A DNA stretch of 64,000 nucleotides from Candidatus Latescibacterota bacterium (GCA_022823725.1 JAJEHL010000037.1:1-64000), one strand, 5' to 3'. Shown: positions 53,093 to 62,586, counted from the stretch's first letter. The notes: a model not told the origin generated them from the letters alone. Numbers and translations: made by a program.

Positions 53093-54367
53093 TCACACAC
53101 TTGTCAAAACGCGATGTCCGATATCCCGCCGGAAATAGGCCTTGTCAAAATCAATTTTGCCCACGGCCTCGTAAACGCGATCAATAGAAGATTTAATCGT
53201 ATCGCCCATTGCAGTAACGCCAAGAATACGCCCCCCATTGGTGACGAGTTGACCGTCCTTGCATCCCGTGCCAGCGTGAAACACCTTCACATCACCCGGT
53301 GCCTCGGCGCGATCAATCCCGGAAATGGGAAAGCCAGTGTCGTACGCCTCGGGATACCCTCCCGAAGCCATAACCACGCAGGTCGCCGCGCGATTATCCA
53401 GTTCAATATTGAGATCTGCCACCGAGCCATTGCACACCGCCTCAATTATATCCACGAAATCGGTTTTGATCAACGGGAGAACCACCTGCGTTTCCGGATC
53501 GCCCATGCGGCAGTTAAATTCGATCACCCTGGGACCATCAGCCGTAACAATAATACCACCGTAGAGAATGCCTTTGAACGGACAACCTTCCCGGGCGAGT
53601 GCATTTATCGTGCGTTTCATAATACGCTGAACAATATCGTCAAAAAGTTCCGGCGTAATAATTGGAGCAGGGGCATACGCGCCCATACCGCCCGTATTGA
53701 GACCCACATCGCCTTCACCAATCGTCTTGTGGTCCTGCGAAGGCACAACACAAACAATATCTTTCCCATCTGAAAATCCAAATATCGACGCTTCTTCCCC
53801 TTCGAGCAACGCCATCGCAACGAGCTTGTCACCCGATGCGCCGAAGGCGCGTTGCACCATCACTTCATCCACCGTTTTATACGAATCTTGCAAAGTCTCA
53901 CAATAGATCGCTCCCTTACCCGCAGCCAGACCACTCACTTTGAGATAGAGCGGGTGTTGCCATTCCCGGAGCCGTTCCCTGGCAGTTTCCGCATCCACAA
54001 AAGTTTCATAAGCACCGGTCGGAATATCGTATTTGTGCATGAGTTCAAGCGCGAAATCTTTATCCGCTTCGATTTGCGCCGCTGCCTGTGTGGGACCACA
54101 AACCACGAGACCTCGCTCTGTAAAAATATCGACAATACCATCTGCAAGAGGGGCTTCGGGACCGATAATCGAAATATCAATGTCCTCTCGTTGCGCAAAA
54201 TCTGCCAGACCATTGAGATCGCTATCCGAAATATCAACACATTCGGCGTACTGTGCCATACCCGGGCTTCCGGGTGCTGCGTATAACCTGGTAATCTTGT
54301 TGCTCTGGGCAAGTTTCCAGACAAAGGCGTGTTCGCGCCCGCCTCTGCCAACGACGAGGAGTTTCAT
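53093..54367 (-). CDS. purD: Phosphoribosylamine-glycine ligase
   Basis: 424 aa, the usual length. MKLLVVGRGGREHAFVWKLAQS, IIGPEAPLADGIVDIF, LKVSGLAAGKGAIYCE, ASIFGFSDGKDIVCVVPSQDHKTIGEGDVGLNTGGMGAYAPAP and VIEFNCRMGDPETQVVLPL are PurD signatures (ATP-grasp). It makes GAR from phosphoribosylamine and glycine. Its start overlaps the pyrH stop (ATGA). Confidence 0.96.
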   Translation of the reverse strand: MKLLVVGRGGREHAFVWKLAQSNKITRLYAAPGSPGMAQYAECVDISDSDLNGLADFAQREDIDISIIGPEAPLADGIVDIFTERGLVVCGPTQAAAQIEADKDFALELMHKYDIPTGAYETFVDAETARERLREWQHPLYLKVSGLAAGKGAIYCETLQDSYKTVDEVMVQRAFGASGDKLVAMALLEGEEASIFGFSDGKDIVCVVPSQDHKTIGEGDVGLNTGGMGAYAPAPIITPELFDDIVQRIMKRTINALAREGCPFKGILYGGIIVTADGPRVIEFNCRMGDPETQVVLPLIKTDFVDIIEAVCNGSVADLNIELDNRAATCVVMASGGYPEAYDTGFPISGIDRAEAPGDVKVFHAGTGCKDGQLVTNGGRILGVTAMGDTIKSSIDRVYEAVGKIDFDKAYFRRDIGHRVLTSV

Positions 54368-55116
54368 ATGGAATCCTCCTGAACCTCGAGTACATCTTCT
54401 GGCGTTTGAGTGATCAGTGTGCCGACATCCTCACCCTCTACAATGCGGCGCATCATGCCTTTTCGTTCAAAGTCAAAAACGTGAATCGGCAAATGATGGT
54501 CTCGCGCGAGAATCACCGCAGACTGATCCAGAGCACCCAGATTCTTTTGAATAATTGTATTGTGACTGATGCAACGATAGAGTTTGGCATCGGGATTCTT
54601 ATTCGGATCATCTGTATAAATGCCATTGGCTTTGTGCTTGGCAAATAAAATAGCTTCTGCACGAACCTCGAGCGCGCGCTGTACGCCGGGATAATCTGTC
54701 GTGAGAAAGGGATTGCCAATACCACCGGCAAAAATGACAATATACCCCTTATCGAGATGCCGAGCAGCAACCAGGCGAATAAAGGGTTCTGCAACTGCGT
54801 TAATAGGAATCGCGGTCATCACGCGCACCTCAGCATCGCTTTTGGCATTGAGCACACCGCGCAGCATCAGGCTGTTGATAATAGTGCCAAGCATACCGAT
54901 ATTATCGGCTTCGGAACGTTCAATGCCCCACCGCACACTCTGTTCGCCCCGAAAAATATTGCCCCCACCAATAACAATGCCGATTTCAATACCCCGGCTG
55001 TGAATATCGAGAATTTCGTCGGCAATATGTTCGAGTGCCTCCGGGTCGAATCCGGATTCCAAAGCACCTGAAACAGCACCGCCACTGAGTTTGAGAACAA
55101 CGCGTTTGTACCGCAT
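54364..55116 (-). CDS. pyrH: UMP kinase
   Basis: 250 aa from ATG 55116 behind GGAGGAG. Amino-acid-kinase fold with VVLKLSGGAVSG, IGIVIGGGNIFRG, DNIGMLGTIINSLML, IFAGGIGNPFLTTD and ANGIYTDDPNKNPDAK. It phosphorylates UMP to UDP. Unlike the common rpsB-tsf-pyrH-frr order, it is coupled to purD here. Confidence 0.94.
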   Translation of the reverse strand: MRYKRVVLKLSGGAVSGALESGFDPEALEHIADEILDIHSRGIEIGIVIGGGNIFRGEQSVRWGIERSEADNIGMLGTIINSLMLRGVLNAKSDAEVRVMTAIPINAVAEPFIRLVAARHLDKGYIVIFAGGIGNPFLTTDYPGVQRALEVRAEAILFAKHKANGIYTDDPNKNPDAKLYRCISHNTIIQKNLGALDQSAVILARDHHLPIHVFDFERKGMMRRIVEGEDVGTLITQTPEDVLEVQEDSI

Positions 55117-55293
55117 ACAATCTGACTCCTCCAAAAAATAATAAATGTTGATGATAGCTCCTGAAATATATAGCGAAGCGAGACATGGCGAAAGAGGAAA
55201 GACGTTGACATTTGAGTAATTTTGAATTTACTTCAAACCACGATCTGCCAACTTGCTGATCTGTGTTTCTGTACCTCGGGTAAGGACACGCGA

Positions 55294-56403
55294 ATGCCCC
55301 CAAAAGATAATACATATGTCGAATTTAAGAATGTTTGCAAAAGTTACGACGGACGCACACTAATTGTCCAAAACGTCAATTTCAGCGTCCGAAAGGGCGA
55401 ATTTCTAACCCTGCTCGGCCCATCCGGGTCGGGGAAAACCACCTGCCTGATGATGCTTGCCGGCTTCGAGACACCCACATCGGGCGACATCCGCATTGAC
55501 GGACGTTCTGTACACGCACTGCCCCCGCGCAAGCGAGGCATTGGCATGGTATTCCAAAACTACGCGCTCTTCCCGCACATGACAGTGGGCGGCAATCTCG
55601 CCTTTCCACTTGAAGTGCGCGGATTTGACCGCGAACAGTGTCGCGAACGCGTAGCGCGTGCCCTGAACCTGGTTCGCCTCAGCGGCCTGGAAGACCGGCG
55701 CCCCAACCAGCTCTCTGGCGGTCAGCAGCAGCGCGTGGCAATCGCCCGCGCACTGGTATTTGAACCCGATCTGGTGCTGATGGACGAACCCCTCGGCGCA
55801 CTCGACCGACGCCTGCGCGAAGAGATGCAGTACGAAATTCGCCGTATTCACCAGAGCCTCGGTGTGACCATGGTTTACGTCACCCACGACCAGCAAGAGG
55901 CCATGGTAATGTCGAACCGCATCGCTGTCCTGCGCGGAGGAGACATTGAGCAAATTGCTGAACCCGAGGCCCTATACGAAGAGCCAGAGCGTTCATTTGT
56001 TGCCCGTTTCATCGGCGAGAACAACCGCCTGCACGGCCGCGTAAAAGAAGTAAAAGGGGACATCTGCGAAGTGGAAACCGGCGGCCAAATCATTCTGGCA
56101 TTGCGCGTTGCACCCTGCCAGCGCGGCGACGCCACCACGCTGTCGATTCGCCCAGAGCGCGTCGCCATCGCACCCGAGCCGGGCCTGTACACCAACGAAC
56201 TCGAAGCTAAAATCGAGGATATTACCTTTTTAGGTGACCATCTACGCCTTCGCCTGAACGTGTGCGAGTCCTCGGAATTCATCGCAAAAATACCCAATAT
56301 TGTAGGACACGGAGCCGTGCTAAAAGGCGATAAAATTCGCATCGGCTGGACACCAACAGACTGCCGGGTGCTCGACCCGGACGACGAGGAGGATACGACA
56401 TGA
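55294..56403 (+). CDS. potA: Polyamine-type ABC transporter ATP-binding protein
   Basis: 369 aa from ATG 55294 (AAGGA, 7-nt spacing). Walker A LLGPSGSGKTT, Q-loop VFQNYALFPHMTV, signature LSGGQQQRVAIARAL, Walker B LVLMDEPLGALD, H-loop VTHDQQEA, and a C-terminal TOBE domain (about 290-360) place it with PotA/FbpC/MalK. The linked binding proteins indicate spermidine/putrescine-like or related substrates. Its stop overlaps the next gene's ATG. Confidence 0.92.
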   Translation: MPPKDNTYVEFKNVCKSYDGRTLIVQNVNFSVRKGEFLTLLGPSGSGKTTCLMMLAGFETPTSGDIRIDGRSVHALPPRKRGIGMVFQNYALFPHMTVGGNLAFPLEVRGFDREQCRERVARALNLVRLSGLEDRRPNQLSGGQQQRVAIARALVFEPDLVLMDEPLGALDRRLREEMQYEIRRIHQSLGVTMVYVTHDQQEAMVMSNRIAVLRGGDIEQIAEPEALYEEPERSFVARFIGENNRLHGRVKEVKGDICEVETGGQIILALRVAPCQRGDATTLSIRPERVAIAPEPGLYTNELEAKIEDITFLGDHLRLRLNVCESSEFIAKIPNIVGHGAVLKGDKIRIGWTPTDCRVLDPDDEEDTT

Positions 56404-57500
56404 AAACCAAACAGAGAAATACATTATGCACCGCGGTAATAACCGCGCTGGCGATGTTGACTCTGGGCTGTGACATTTCGGAAGACCGCCCCCTAACTGT
56501 GGTCTCATGGGGCGGATCTTATGCGCGCGCCTGCGTCAAAGGCTACCACGAGGCATTCACCGCTGAAACAGGCATTAAAATCAACCTCGAAGACTACAAC
56601 GGAGGACTGGCGCAGATTCGCGCACAGGTTAAGGCGGGCAATGTGCATTGGGATGTCGTCGATTTGAGATTCCCGACATGGGCGCAAGGCTGCGACGAGG
56701 GCCTGCTCGAACACGTTGAGATCGATTCGCTGCCAGCAGGAGCCGATGGAACGCCTGCGGAAGAGGATTTTATGTTCGGCACATCGACAGACTGTGGTGT
56801 GGCAACACTATTTTACTCCACCATATACGCGTACAATAAAGAGAATATCCAGGGCGAAAAACCCACCACAATGGCCGACTTCTTTGACCTCGAAAAATTC
56901 CCCGGACGCAGAGGCATGCGCCGCTCACCCCAGGAGAACCTGGAATTCGCGCTAATTGCCGATGGCGTACCGCTCAACAAAGTATATGCCACTCTCGATA
57001 CGCCCGAAGGCTTAGATCGCGCCTTCCGCAAGCTGGACACCATCAAAGACCACATCGTATGGTGGGAAGCCGGAGCACAGCCACCGCAGATGCTCGCCGA
57101 TGGCGAAGTCGTGATGACCACGGCCTACAACGGGCGCATCTTCAATGCACAGGTATTGGAAGACCAGCCCTTTGTCATCGTATGGGACGGACAAATACTG
57201 GACCTATCTGGGCTTGCTATTGTCTCGGGAACGCGGAACCTCGAAGCCGCAAAGAAGTTCCTCAATTTTGCCGCAACCGCGAAGGCCATGGCCGGTGTCA
57301 GTAGCCACATCGCCTATAGCCCCACGCGCATCTCTGCGGAGGCACTGATATCGAAACACGCCGAGAAAGGCGTGGAAATGAACCCCCACATGCCCAACAG
57401 CCCGGAAAATTCTAAGCGCGCCCTGCGAAATTCCTGGGAATGGTGGAGCGTTCACCTCGACGAAATGAACGAGCGCTTCAGCACCTGGCTGGCGCAATAA
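56400..57500 (+). CDS. Lipoprotein solute-binding protein of the PotD class, copy 1
   Basis: 366 aa with lipobox MLTLGC (Cys24). The mature part (PLTVVSWGGSYARACVKGYHEAF, GGLAQIRAQV, TIYAYNKENI, EALISKHAEKGVEMNPHMPNS) is a family-1 periplasmic binding protein of the spermidine/putrescine type. Coupled to potA by ATGA. The next gene is a close duplicate that lacks the lipobox. Confidence 0.88.
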   Translation: MKTKQRNTLCTAVITALAMLTLGCDISEDRPLTVVSWGGSYARACVKGYHEAFTAETGIKINLEDYNGGLAQIRAQVKAGNVHWDVVDLRFPTWAQGCDEGLLEHVEIDSLPAGADGTPAEEDFMFGTSTDCGVATLFYSTIYAYNKENIQGEKPTTMADFFDLEKFPGRRGMRRSPQENLEFALIADGVPLNKVYATLDTPEGLDRAFRKLDTIKDHIVWWEAGAQPPQMLADGEVVMTTAYNGRIFNAQVLEDQPFVIVWDGQILDLSGLAIVSGTRNLEAAKKFLNFAATAKAMAGVSSHIAYSPTRISAEALISKHAEKGVEMNPHMPNSPENSKRALRNSWEWWSVHLDEMNERFSTWLAQ

Positions 57501-57537
57501 GGAATACTCTACTCATACCATATAAGGAGGACATAAC

Positions 57538-58644
57538 TTGAAGTGGAAAAACAAGTGTAAAACGGCATTTTATTTAACAGTACTGACCGCACTGGCAGTA
57601 TTGACCTCAGATCGCGCAATTGCCAACGATAGACCACTAACTGTAGTTTCCTGGGGCGGATCTTATGCGCGCGCCTGCGTCAAAGGCTACCACGAGGCAT
57701 TCACCGCTGAAACAGGCATTAAAATCAACCTCGAAGACTACAACGGCGGACTGGCGCAGATTCGCGCACAGGTCGAGTCGGGCAATGTGCATTGGGATGT
57801 CGTCGATATGGAAATTCCCGACATGGTACGAGGCTGTGACGAGGGCCTGCTCGAACCTATCCCGGTCAACTCGCTGCCAGCGGGAGCCGATGGAACGCCT
57901 GCAGCACAGGATTTTCCACTCGGGACGATGACGGATTGCGGTCCGGCAACGATATTTTACTCGACCGTATATGCGTACAACGAGAAGAATATCCCGGGTG
58001 AAAAACCCACCTCAATGGCAGACTTCTTTGACATAGAAAAATTCCCTGGACGCCGAGGCATGCGCCGCACACCTCTGGCAAACCTGGAATTCGCGCTCAT
58101 TGCCGACGGCGTACCCCTCAACAAAGTATATCCCACGCTCAATACACCCGAAGGCGTAGATCGCGCCTTCCGCAAGCTGGACACCATCAAAGACCACATC
58201 GTATGGTGGGAAGCCGGAGCACAGCCGCCACAGATGCTCGCCGATGGCGAGGTCGCGATGAGCACAGCCTACAACGGGCGCATCTTCAATGCACAGGTAT
58301 TGGAAGACCAGCCCTTTGTCATCGTATGGGACGGGCAAATACTGGATACGGGCGGACTTGTCATTGTCGCGGGAACGCGTAACCTCGAAGCCGCAAAGAA
58401 GTTCCTCAATTTCGCCGCAACAGCAAAAGCCATAGCTGGCGTCGGCCGTTACATCGCCTACAGCCCCACGCGCATCTCTGCGGAGGCGCTGATATCGACG
58501 CACGCCGAGAAAGGCGTGGAAATGAACCCCCACATGCCCAACAGCCCGGAAAATTCCAAGCGCGCCCTGCGAAATTCCTGGGAATGGTGGAGCGATCACA
58601 TCGACGAAATGAACGAGCGCTTCAGCGCCTGGCTGGCGCATTGA
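57538..58644 (+). CDS. Soluble solute-binding protein of the PotD class, copy 2
   Basis: 368 aa; TTG start behind AAGGAGG. Signal peptide cut near RAIAND rather than a lipobox, so it should be freely periplasmic. From the mature start it is nearly identical to copy 1, with stretches of identical DNA (for example 56511-56600 against 57655-57744). Differences cluster around residues 90-115 and 250-270. A tandem duplication with altered export signal. The permease gene expected next is displaced to 63888. Confidence 0.88.
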   Translation: MKWKNKCKTAFYLTVLTALAVLTSDRAIANDRPLTVVSWGGSYARACVKGYHEAFTAETGIKINLEDYNGGLAQIRAQVESGNVHWDVVDMEIPDMVRGCDEGLLEPIPVNSLPAGADGTPAAQDFPLGTMTDCGPATIFYSTVYAYNEKNIPGEKPTSMADFFDIEKFPGRRGMRRTPLANLEFALIADGVPLNKVYPTLNTPEGVDRAFRKLDTIKDHIVWWEAGAQPPQMLADGEVAMSTAYNGRIFNAQVLEDQPFVIVWDGQILDTGGLVIVAGTRNLEAAKKFLNFAATAKAIAGVGRYIAYSPTRISAEALISTHAEKGVEMNPHMPNSPENSKRALRNSWEWWSDHIDEMNERFSAWLAH

Positions 58645-58748
58645 GACAAGTATCATGCTGCCCGTCTAAGTAAGTAGAGTTCAACCGAGAGAGCCACAAT
58701 ATCCCAATATTCGAGATAACCCACATAGATCTTTAAGGAGATACAAGC

Positions 58749-59135
58749 ATGGGCCAAGCCTATGAACGTCCTTTTCGTCCTATCGAAATAACCGATTCTA
58801 CCATTACGTCCTTTTCGCTGTTGCGTATGGCCGAACAACTCATGACGGAGGAGGTTATTGACCATGCGGGACGAAACTCCTTGTCCTTAGTGCATGGAAA
58901 GGATTTAACGGTTGTCTTGATAGTATTAAAGGACCAAGCCGTGCTTGATGAACATACCGCCCCAGGACCAATCACCGTCACAGTCCTATCTGGTCATCTC
59001 GAGTTCTCGACAGCCACAGAATCTAAGCCATTGAAAACAGGTGACGCCGCGGTTTGTGCAGCCCATTTACCCCATAGTGTCAAAGCCCTGGAGGATAGTG
59101 CCTTCCTGCTCGTGATTGGTGGTAGGGAGAAATAG
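58749..59135 (+). CDS. Small cupin protein
   Basis: 128 aa behind AAGGAG. The cupin fold is suggested by DEHTAPGPITVTVLSGHLEFSTATESKPLKTGDAAVCAAHLPHSVKALEDSAFLLV, with His residues in DEHTA and LPHSV as likely metal ligands. No catalytic assignment. First gene after the two binding proteins and the first of the accessory block. Confidence 0.82.
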   Translation: MGQAYERPFRPIEITDSTITSFSLLRMAEQLMTEEVIDHAGRNSLSLVHGKDLTVVLIVLKDQAVLDEHTAPGPITVTVLSGHLEFSTATESKPLKTGDAAVCAAHLPHSVKALEDSAFLLVIGGREK

Positions 59136-59217
59136 AAAGCTGAAAAGGATCACCGACCCGAAATAGAAGAGGTCATAGAGAGATAAGGCGCAGATCGTCA
59201 ACGGAGAATTACGAGAA

Positions 59218-61254
59218 ATGGATACACAGCAGAACTTTGCTTTCGATGATCCATACTCCCTCACACAGAACGATGGGCTAGAGGTTGTCTATGCTTGTGC
59301 CCAACGTGCGGAGAGATTCAATAGAGAATCTCTATTCGGAGACTTCACATCTATGCGTGCGCTCACGTACACGCCAAGCATTCCAATGATTCTTGGGCTG
59401 TTGAGAGATTTTAACTATGAGGACTTCGAGTGCATATTCGGGCATGGTGGAATATTATCTCGGGATGCTGCGGATCTGCTGGCATTTCAAACTGTCGTAG
59501 ATGAAAAATTGAACAAAGGCTTCATTGGAATCAAGGGCCTGTCTGAAGAACGCAGAAAAATTCTCTATGACCGCGCTACAAAGGAAACAGCCCGCTTTTA
59601 CGTCGTCAAGGACACCATCGCACACGCTAAAATCTACCTGCTGGAAGGAGATGAGCTTCGGCGCGTCATCGTTGGCTCCGCTAACCTATCCGAGACCGCA
59701 TTCTCCGGGCGGCAGGCCGAGACATTGATTGTTTTCGACAACGATGAAGCGGCATGGGAACACTATTGCCGTCAATATGATGCTGTCCGTGACATCGCCT
59801 CGAGCAGAGTGCCTATCCGAGAGAAGTTCATCCCCGCTGAGCTTATGCCTATTGAAGAAACACCTGTGCTAAAAGATGTTGAAAGCAATAGCGAAGGAGT
59901 GTCAATATACGTTCCATCCGAACAGAAGAGCGAGCTTGATGTCAGTGTTCCTCAAGTCCTGTCACAGGTAGAACGCATCAGGCCGGTCCGACGGCAGGCA
60001 TTGGCAGATATTCGCTCCGACCGTAAAGGCAATATCAAATTCACTCCGAATATTATCAAACAGATGACTCGAATCATCACATCCCGGCATGAGAATGAAG
60101 GCCCGAAGACATATCTCTCATACAACGGCGGTATCTTCACCCTCTCCGACAATGAGATGAACCTGGATGCCGATCCATCTCATGTTCGAAGTGACGTTGA
60201 AGCCTGGTTGGAGTTTTTCGGAAATTACGAGAACGGCTTCGTGGGCGATATTCCCAGACTACAGCGAGATTACTTCACCTTCATGTGTTGGTTCTATTTC
60301 TCGCCCTTGATGTGCGACCTGAGAAATGCGGCTCTCCGCCAAAATCGTTTCAGTTTCGATCAGCCGATGTTCGCAGTCCTCTACGGCCAGAGCAACTGTG
60401 GAAAAAGCAGCCTGATTGAAACCCTCATGACATCTATGTTTTCTTACCCCAAAATAGTCGAAACGCAATTTTTTACACGCAGCAATCTTCTCGGTTTGCA
60501 GGAAGCCTATAAGCGATTTCCAGTGGTGTTTGATGACGTTACACGCGAACGCTTCAGCCGACATGCTCCGGAGATCATCAAGGATGAGGCGATCCATTAT
60601 TCGGAGTACCCGTGCTTTGCGCTTTCCATGAATGCTGATGCGCGTAGCTTTCTCCCTGAAATCGTGAAACGTTGCCTGATGATTTACACGAGGACATCGC
60701 TTCCGGGAGACAACCCCACAGCTCGTCGATTACTCCAGAGGTCTGTCGCGTCAATTCGAGATAGGCTGACCACAGCTCTCTACCGGTCATATCTAAAACA
60801 TATTCTTGCAGAGATGGACGCCCTGCGCGAATCTAAAGGACCGGAAGGCTATGATGTAGATGCTCTTGAGCTGTCATCAACTGTGTTGTGTCGTATCTTC
60901 AAGGAGAACCTGCCGTCCGGTACAAAAATGCCCGACTGGTGCTCTCCAATGACTTTAAGTGAATATCAGAGCCGGGCATTTGAAAGACCACGCCTGGTAC
61001 TAAATAGCCTTTTACACCCCGATAAGTTTAGCCGTGATCGCAAACCTACAGCTGGTAGTTGGACTATATCAGGGGATATGGTGATTGTCGGAGTGGATGT
61101 AATGGCGTCGAGTCGGACCAAAAGTGACATACCGGACTGGATATTAGACGATACCGCGAGCGTTTCCGATCAAATCGTTATGAAACTCAACCTGCTGGAA
61201 GAATTTTTGGACAAGCGCATCAGGCGTCGCCATCGCTGGCTACCATTTTTCTGA
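59218..61254 (+). CDS. PLD-family nuclease fused to a P-loop NTPase, candidate defence effector
   Basis: 678 aa. Residues about 40-195 are a phospholipase-D-like nuclease with a single HKD motif: HAKIYLL (H136, K138), then IVGSANLS (153-158), as in helicase-linked PLD nucleases. A linker (200-375) follows. Residues about 380-520 are a P-loop NTPase with Walker A GQSNCGKS (390-397), Walker B FPVVFDD (434-440) and a polar SMNADARS sensor strand, resembling SF3/primase-helicase ATPases. The C-terminal 150 residues are unassigned. One gene carrying nuclease and NTPase, next to a toxin-antitoxin pair and a HEPN-like gene, fits a single-gene antiphage effector. This is inference. Confidence 0.75.
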   Translation: MDTQQNFAFDDPYSLTQNDGLEVVYACAQRAERFNRESLFGDFTSMRALTYTPSIPMILGLLRDFNYEDFECIFGHGGILSRDAADLLAFQTVVDEKLNKGFIGIKGLSEERRKILYDRATKETARFYVVKDTIAHAKIYLLEGDELRRVIVGSANLSETAFSGRQAETLIVFDNDEAAWEHYCRQYDAVRDIASSRVPIREKFIPAELMPIEETPVLKDVESNSEGVSIYVPSEQKSELDVSVPQVLSQVERIRPVRRQALADIRSDRKGNIKFTPNIIKQMTRIITSRHENEGPKTYLSYNGGIFTLSDNEMNLDADPSHVRSDVEAWLEFFGNYENGFVGDIPRLQRDYFTFMCWFYFSPLMCDLRNAALRQNRFSFDQPMFAVLYGQSNCGKSSLIETLMTSMFSYPKIVETQFFTRSNLLGLQEAYKRFPVVFDDVTRERFSRHAPEIIKDEAIHYSEYPCFALSMNADARSFLPEIVKRCLMIYTRTSLPGDNPTARRLLQRSVASIRDRLTTALYRSYLKHILAEMDALRESKGPEGYDVDALELSSTVLCRIFKENLPSGTKMPDWCSPMTLSEYQSRAFERPRLVLNSLLHPDKFSRDRKPTAGSWTISGDMVIVGVDVMASSRTKSDIPDWILDDTASVSDQIVMKLNLLEEFLDKRIRRRHRWLPFF

Positions 61255-61328
61255 ACATGAAATCGATCAAGAACTAAAACGGTTGCTAGCGATTTTGTTA
61301 AAAATGGCTAACATCTGAATGATAATAC

Positions 61329-61589
61329 ATGTATGAAATTCGCTATCAGAAACATGCAGCACGCCAGCTTCTCCGCATACCGCGTGACATAGCACTGCGA
61401 ATTTGCACCAGAATCGCAGTGATCGCTGCGGAACCCTACGCGAAACACCCAAACGCGACGCGGCTAAAAGGTAGGGATGGCGGCTTTCGGCTCAGGATTG
61501 GCAACTGGCGTGTCGTCTATTTTCTCGACGACAAACGAAAGGTATTTTTGGTAGCAAAAATTGATCAGAGAGGACGGGTTTACAGATGA
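61329..61589 (+). CDS. RelE/ParE-family toxin
   Basis: 86 aa: YEIRYQKHAARQLLRIPRDIALRIC, LKGRDGGFRLRIGNWRVVYFLDDKRKVFLVAKIDQRGRVYR, the classic RelE fold with the C-terminal Arg/Lys/Tyr set (R-x-Y at the end). Probably a ribosome-dependent mRNase. Its stop overlaps the antitoxin start by ATGA. Confidence 0.9.
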   Translation: MYEIRYQKHAARQLLRIPRDIALRICTRIAVIAAEPYAKHPNATRLKGRDGGFRLRIGNWRVVYFLDDKRKVFLVAKIDQRGRVYR

Positions 61590-61963
61590 ACGAACAAAAT
61601 GTGCAGATCATCGAAAAGGATGGTCAGCCCGAATACGCTGTCCTTCCCTTTGAGGATTACCGCCGCATGATTGACTTGCTGGATGATAACTCAGATCGTG
61701 CCGCTATTGACCGCGCATTGCGTGAATATGAGGCTGGAGACACCATTCCAGGCGAGATCGTGAATGCCATCCTGGATGGTGCGACTCCCCTACGGGCATG
61801 GCGACAGCACCGCGAGTTCACGCTGGATATGCTGGCGGATAGAATAGGCGTCTCGAAGGAATATCTTTCGCAGATCGAGAATGGTCAAAAATCCGGAACA
61901 GTAGATCTATATCGCCAACTCTCGACCGTTTTAGATGTGGAATTGGACGATCTGGTTGAATGA
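61586..61963 (+). CDS. Chimeric antitoxin: Phd/YefM-like start with XRE-type HTH
   Basis: 125 aa. Residues 5-45 (VQIIEKDGQPEYAVLPFEDYRRMIDLL) look like the Phd/YefM strand-helix arm. Residues about 68-120 (RAWRQHREFTLDMLADRIGVSKEYLSQIENGQKSGTVDLYRQLSTVL) are an XRE helix-turn-helix. It should neutralise the RelE-type toxin and repress the pair by binding upstream. Confidence 0.88.
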   Translation: MNEQNVQIIEKDGQPEYAVLPFEDYRRMIDLLDDNSDRAAIDRALREYEAGDTIPGEIVNAILDGATPLRAWRQHREFTLDMLADRIGVSKEYLSQIENGQKSGTVDLYRQLSTVLDVELDDLVE

Positions 61964-62019
61964 AAAAGGGGGAAATTTAGGGTGAGAGATGAAAAAAGTT
62001 ACGATAGGATAGAGAGAGT

Positions 62020-62586
62020 ATGAGCCCGTTGCTACCAGCATTAATGCGTTGTCCAAGAGCAGCAAGTATCCTTTCCGTCCTTGCTGTAAGCCTGATGTTG
62101 ATGACAGGCTGTGATCGCGCAGGACAGAAAGGGGGGACTGGTTCCTGGTTCTCTGGCGCAAGAGTAGATACTGTTACTGTGAGAGATACCATCACCTTAC
62201 GAGATACCATTGTAGTGGTGGATACTATGTTGGTGGAAAAGAAGATTATCTTACGAGACACTATATTGGTGAAGAAAGAAGTTATAAAGAGAGTTGAAGT
62301 ACCTGCGGAGATACCCGCACATTATGAGGAAGCTTGGGAGAAGCAGGTTGCCGAGTCGGTTGCTCTTTTCGCTGACGAGAAGACATGCTTTTCAGGTCTG
62401 GGCAGTATGGCAGTCCGCGTTGCAATGAATGAGGCGGCTGAGGATATACTTTCCGAACAACGTGCAAAGGACAAGTTTGAGCTGACGCTGAGACGATATG
62501 GTGTGCCATTAGCGGATTACTCCAGCCCCTATCTTTTGCTTAGTCGGACCAGAACCCTTGTACTTCGGTGGCTCCCGATTTATTGA
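62020..62586 (+). CDS. Repeat-bearing lipoprotein, probably truncated
   Basis: 188 aa with lipobox LMLMTGC (Cys31). Residues about 50-90 have alternating VDTVTV/RDTITL/RDTIVV/RDTILV repeats, the coil typical of envelope spacer lipoproteins. The next half is helical (EEAWEKQVAESVALFADEK). The last dozen residues (SRTRTLVLRWLPIY) are unlike the rest and overlap the start of the next gene in another frame, so the real C-terminus was probably lost. Confidence 0.6.
   Translation: MSPLLPALMRCPRAASILSVLAVSLMLMTGCDRAGQKGGTGSWFSGARVDTVTVRDTITLRDTIVVVDTMLVEKKIILRDTILVKKEVIKRVEVPAEIPAHYEEAWEKQVAESVALFADEKTCFSGLGSMAVRVAMNEAAEDILSEQRAKDKFELTLRRYGVPLADYSSPYLLLSRTRTLVLRWLPIY

Noticed and set aside
58645-58748. 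Integration attachment site at the left edge of the accessory block
   Set aside because: No direct repeat with the 63.8-kb edge was found by eye, and no integrase gene is present.
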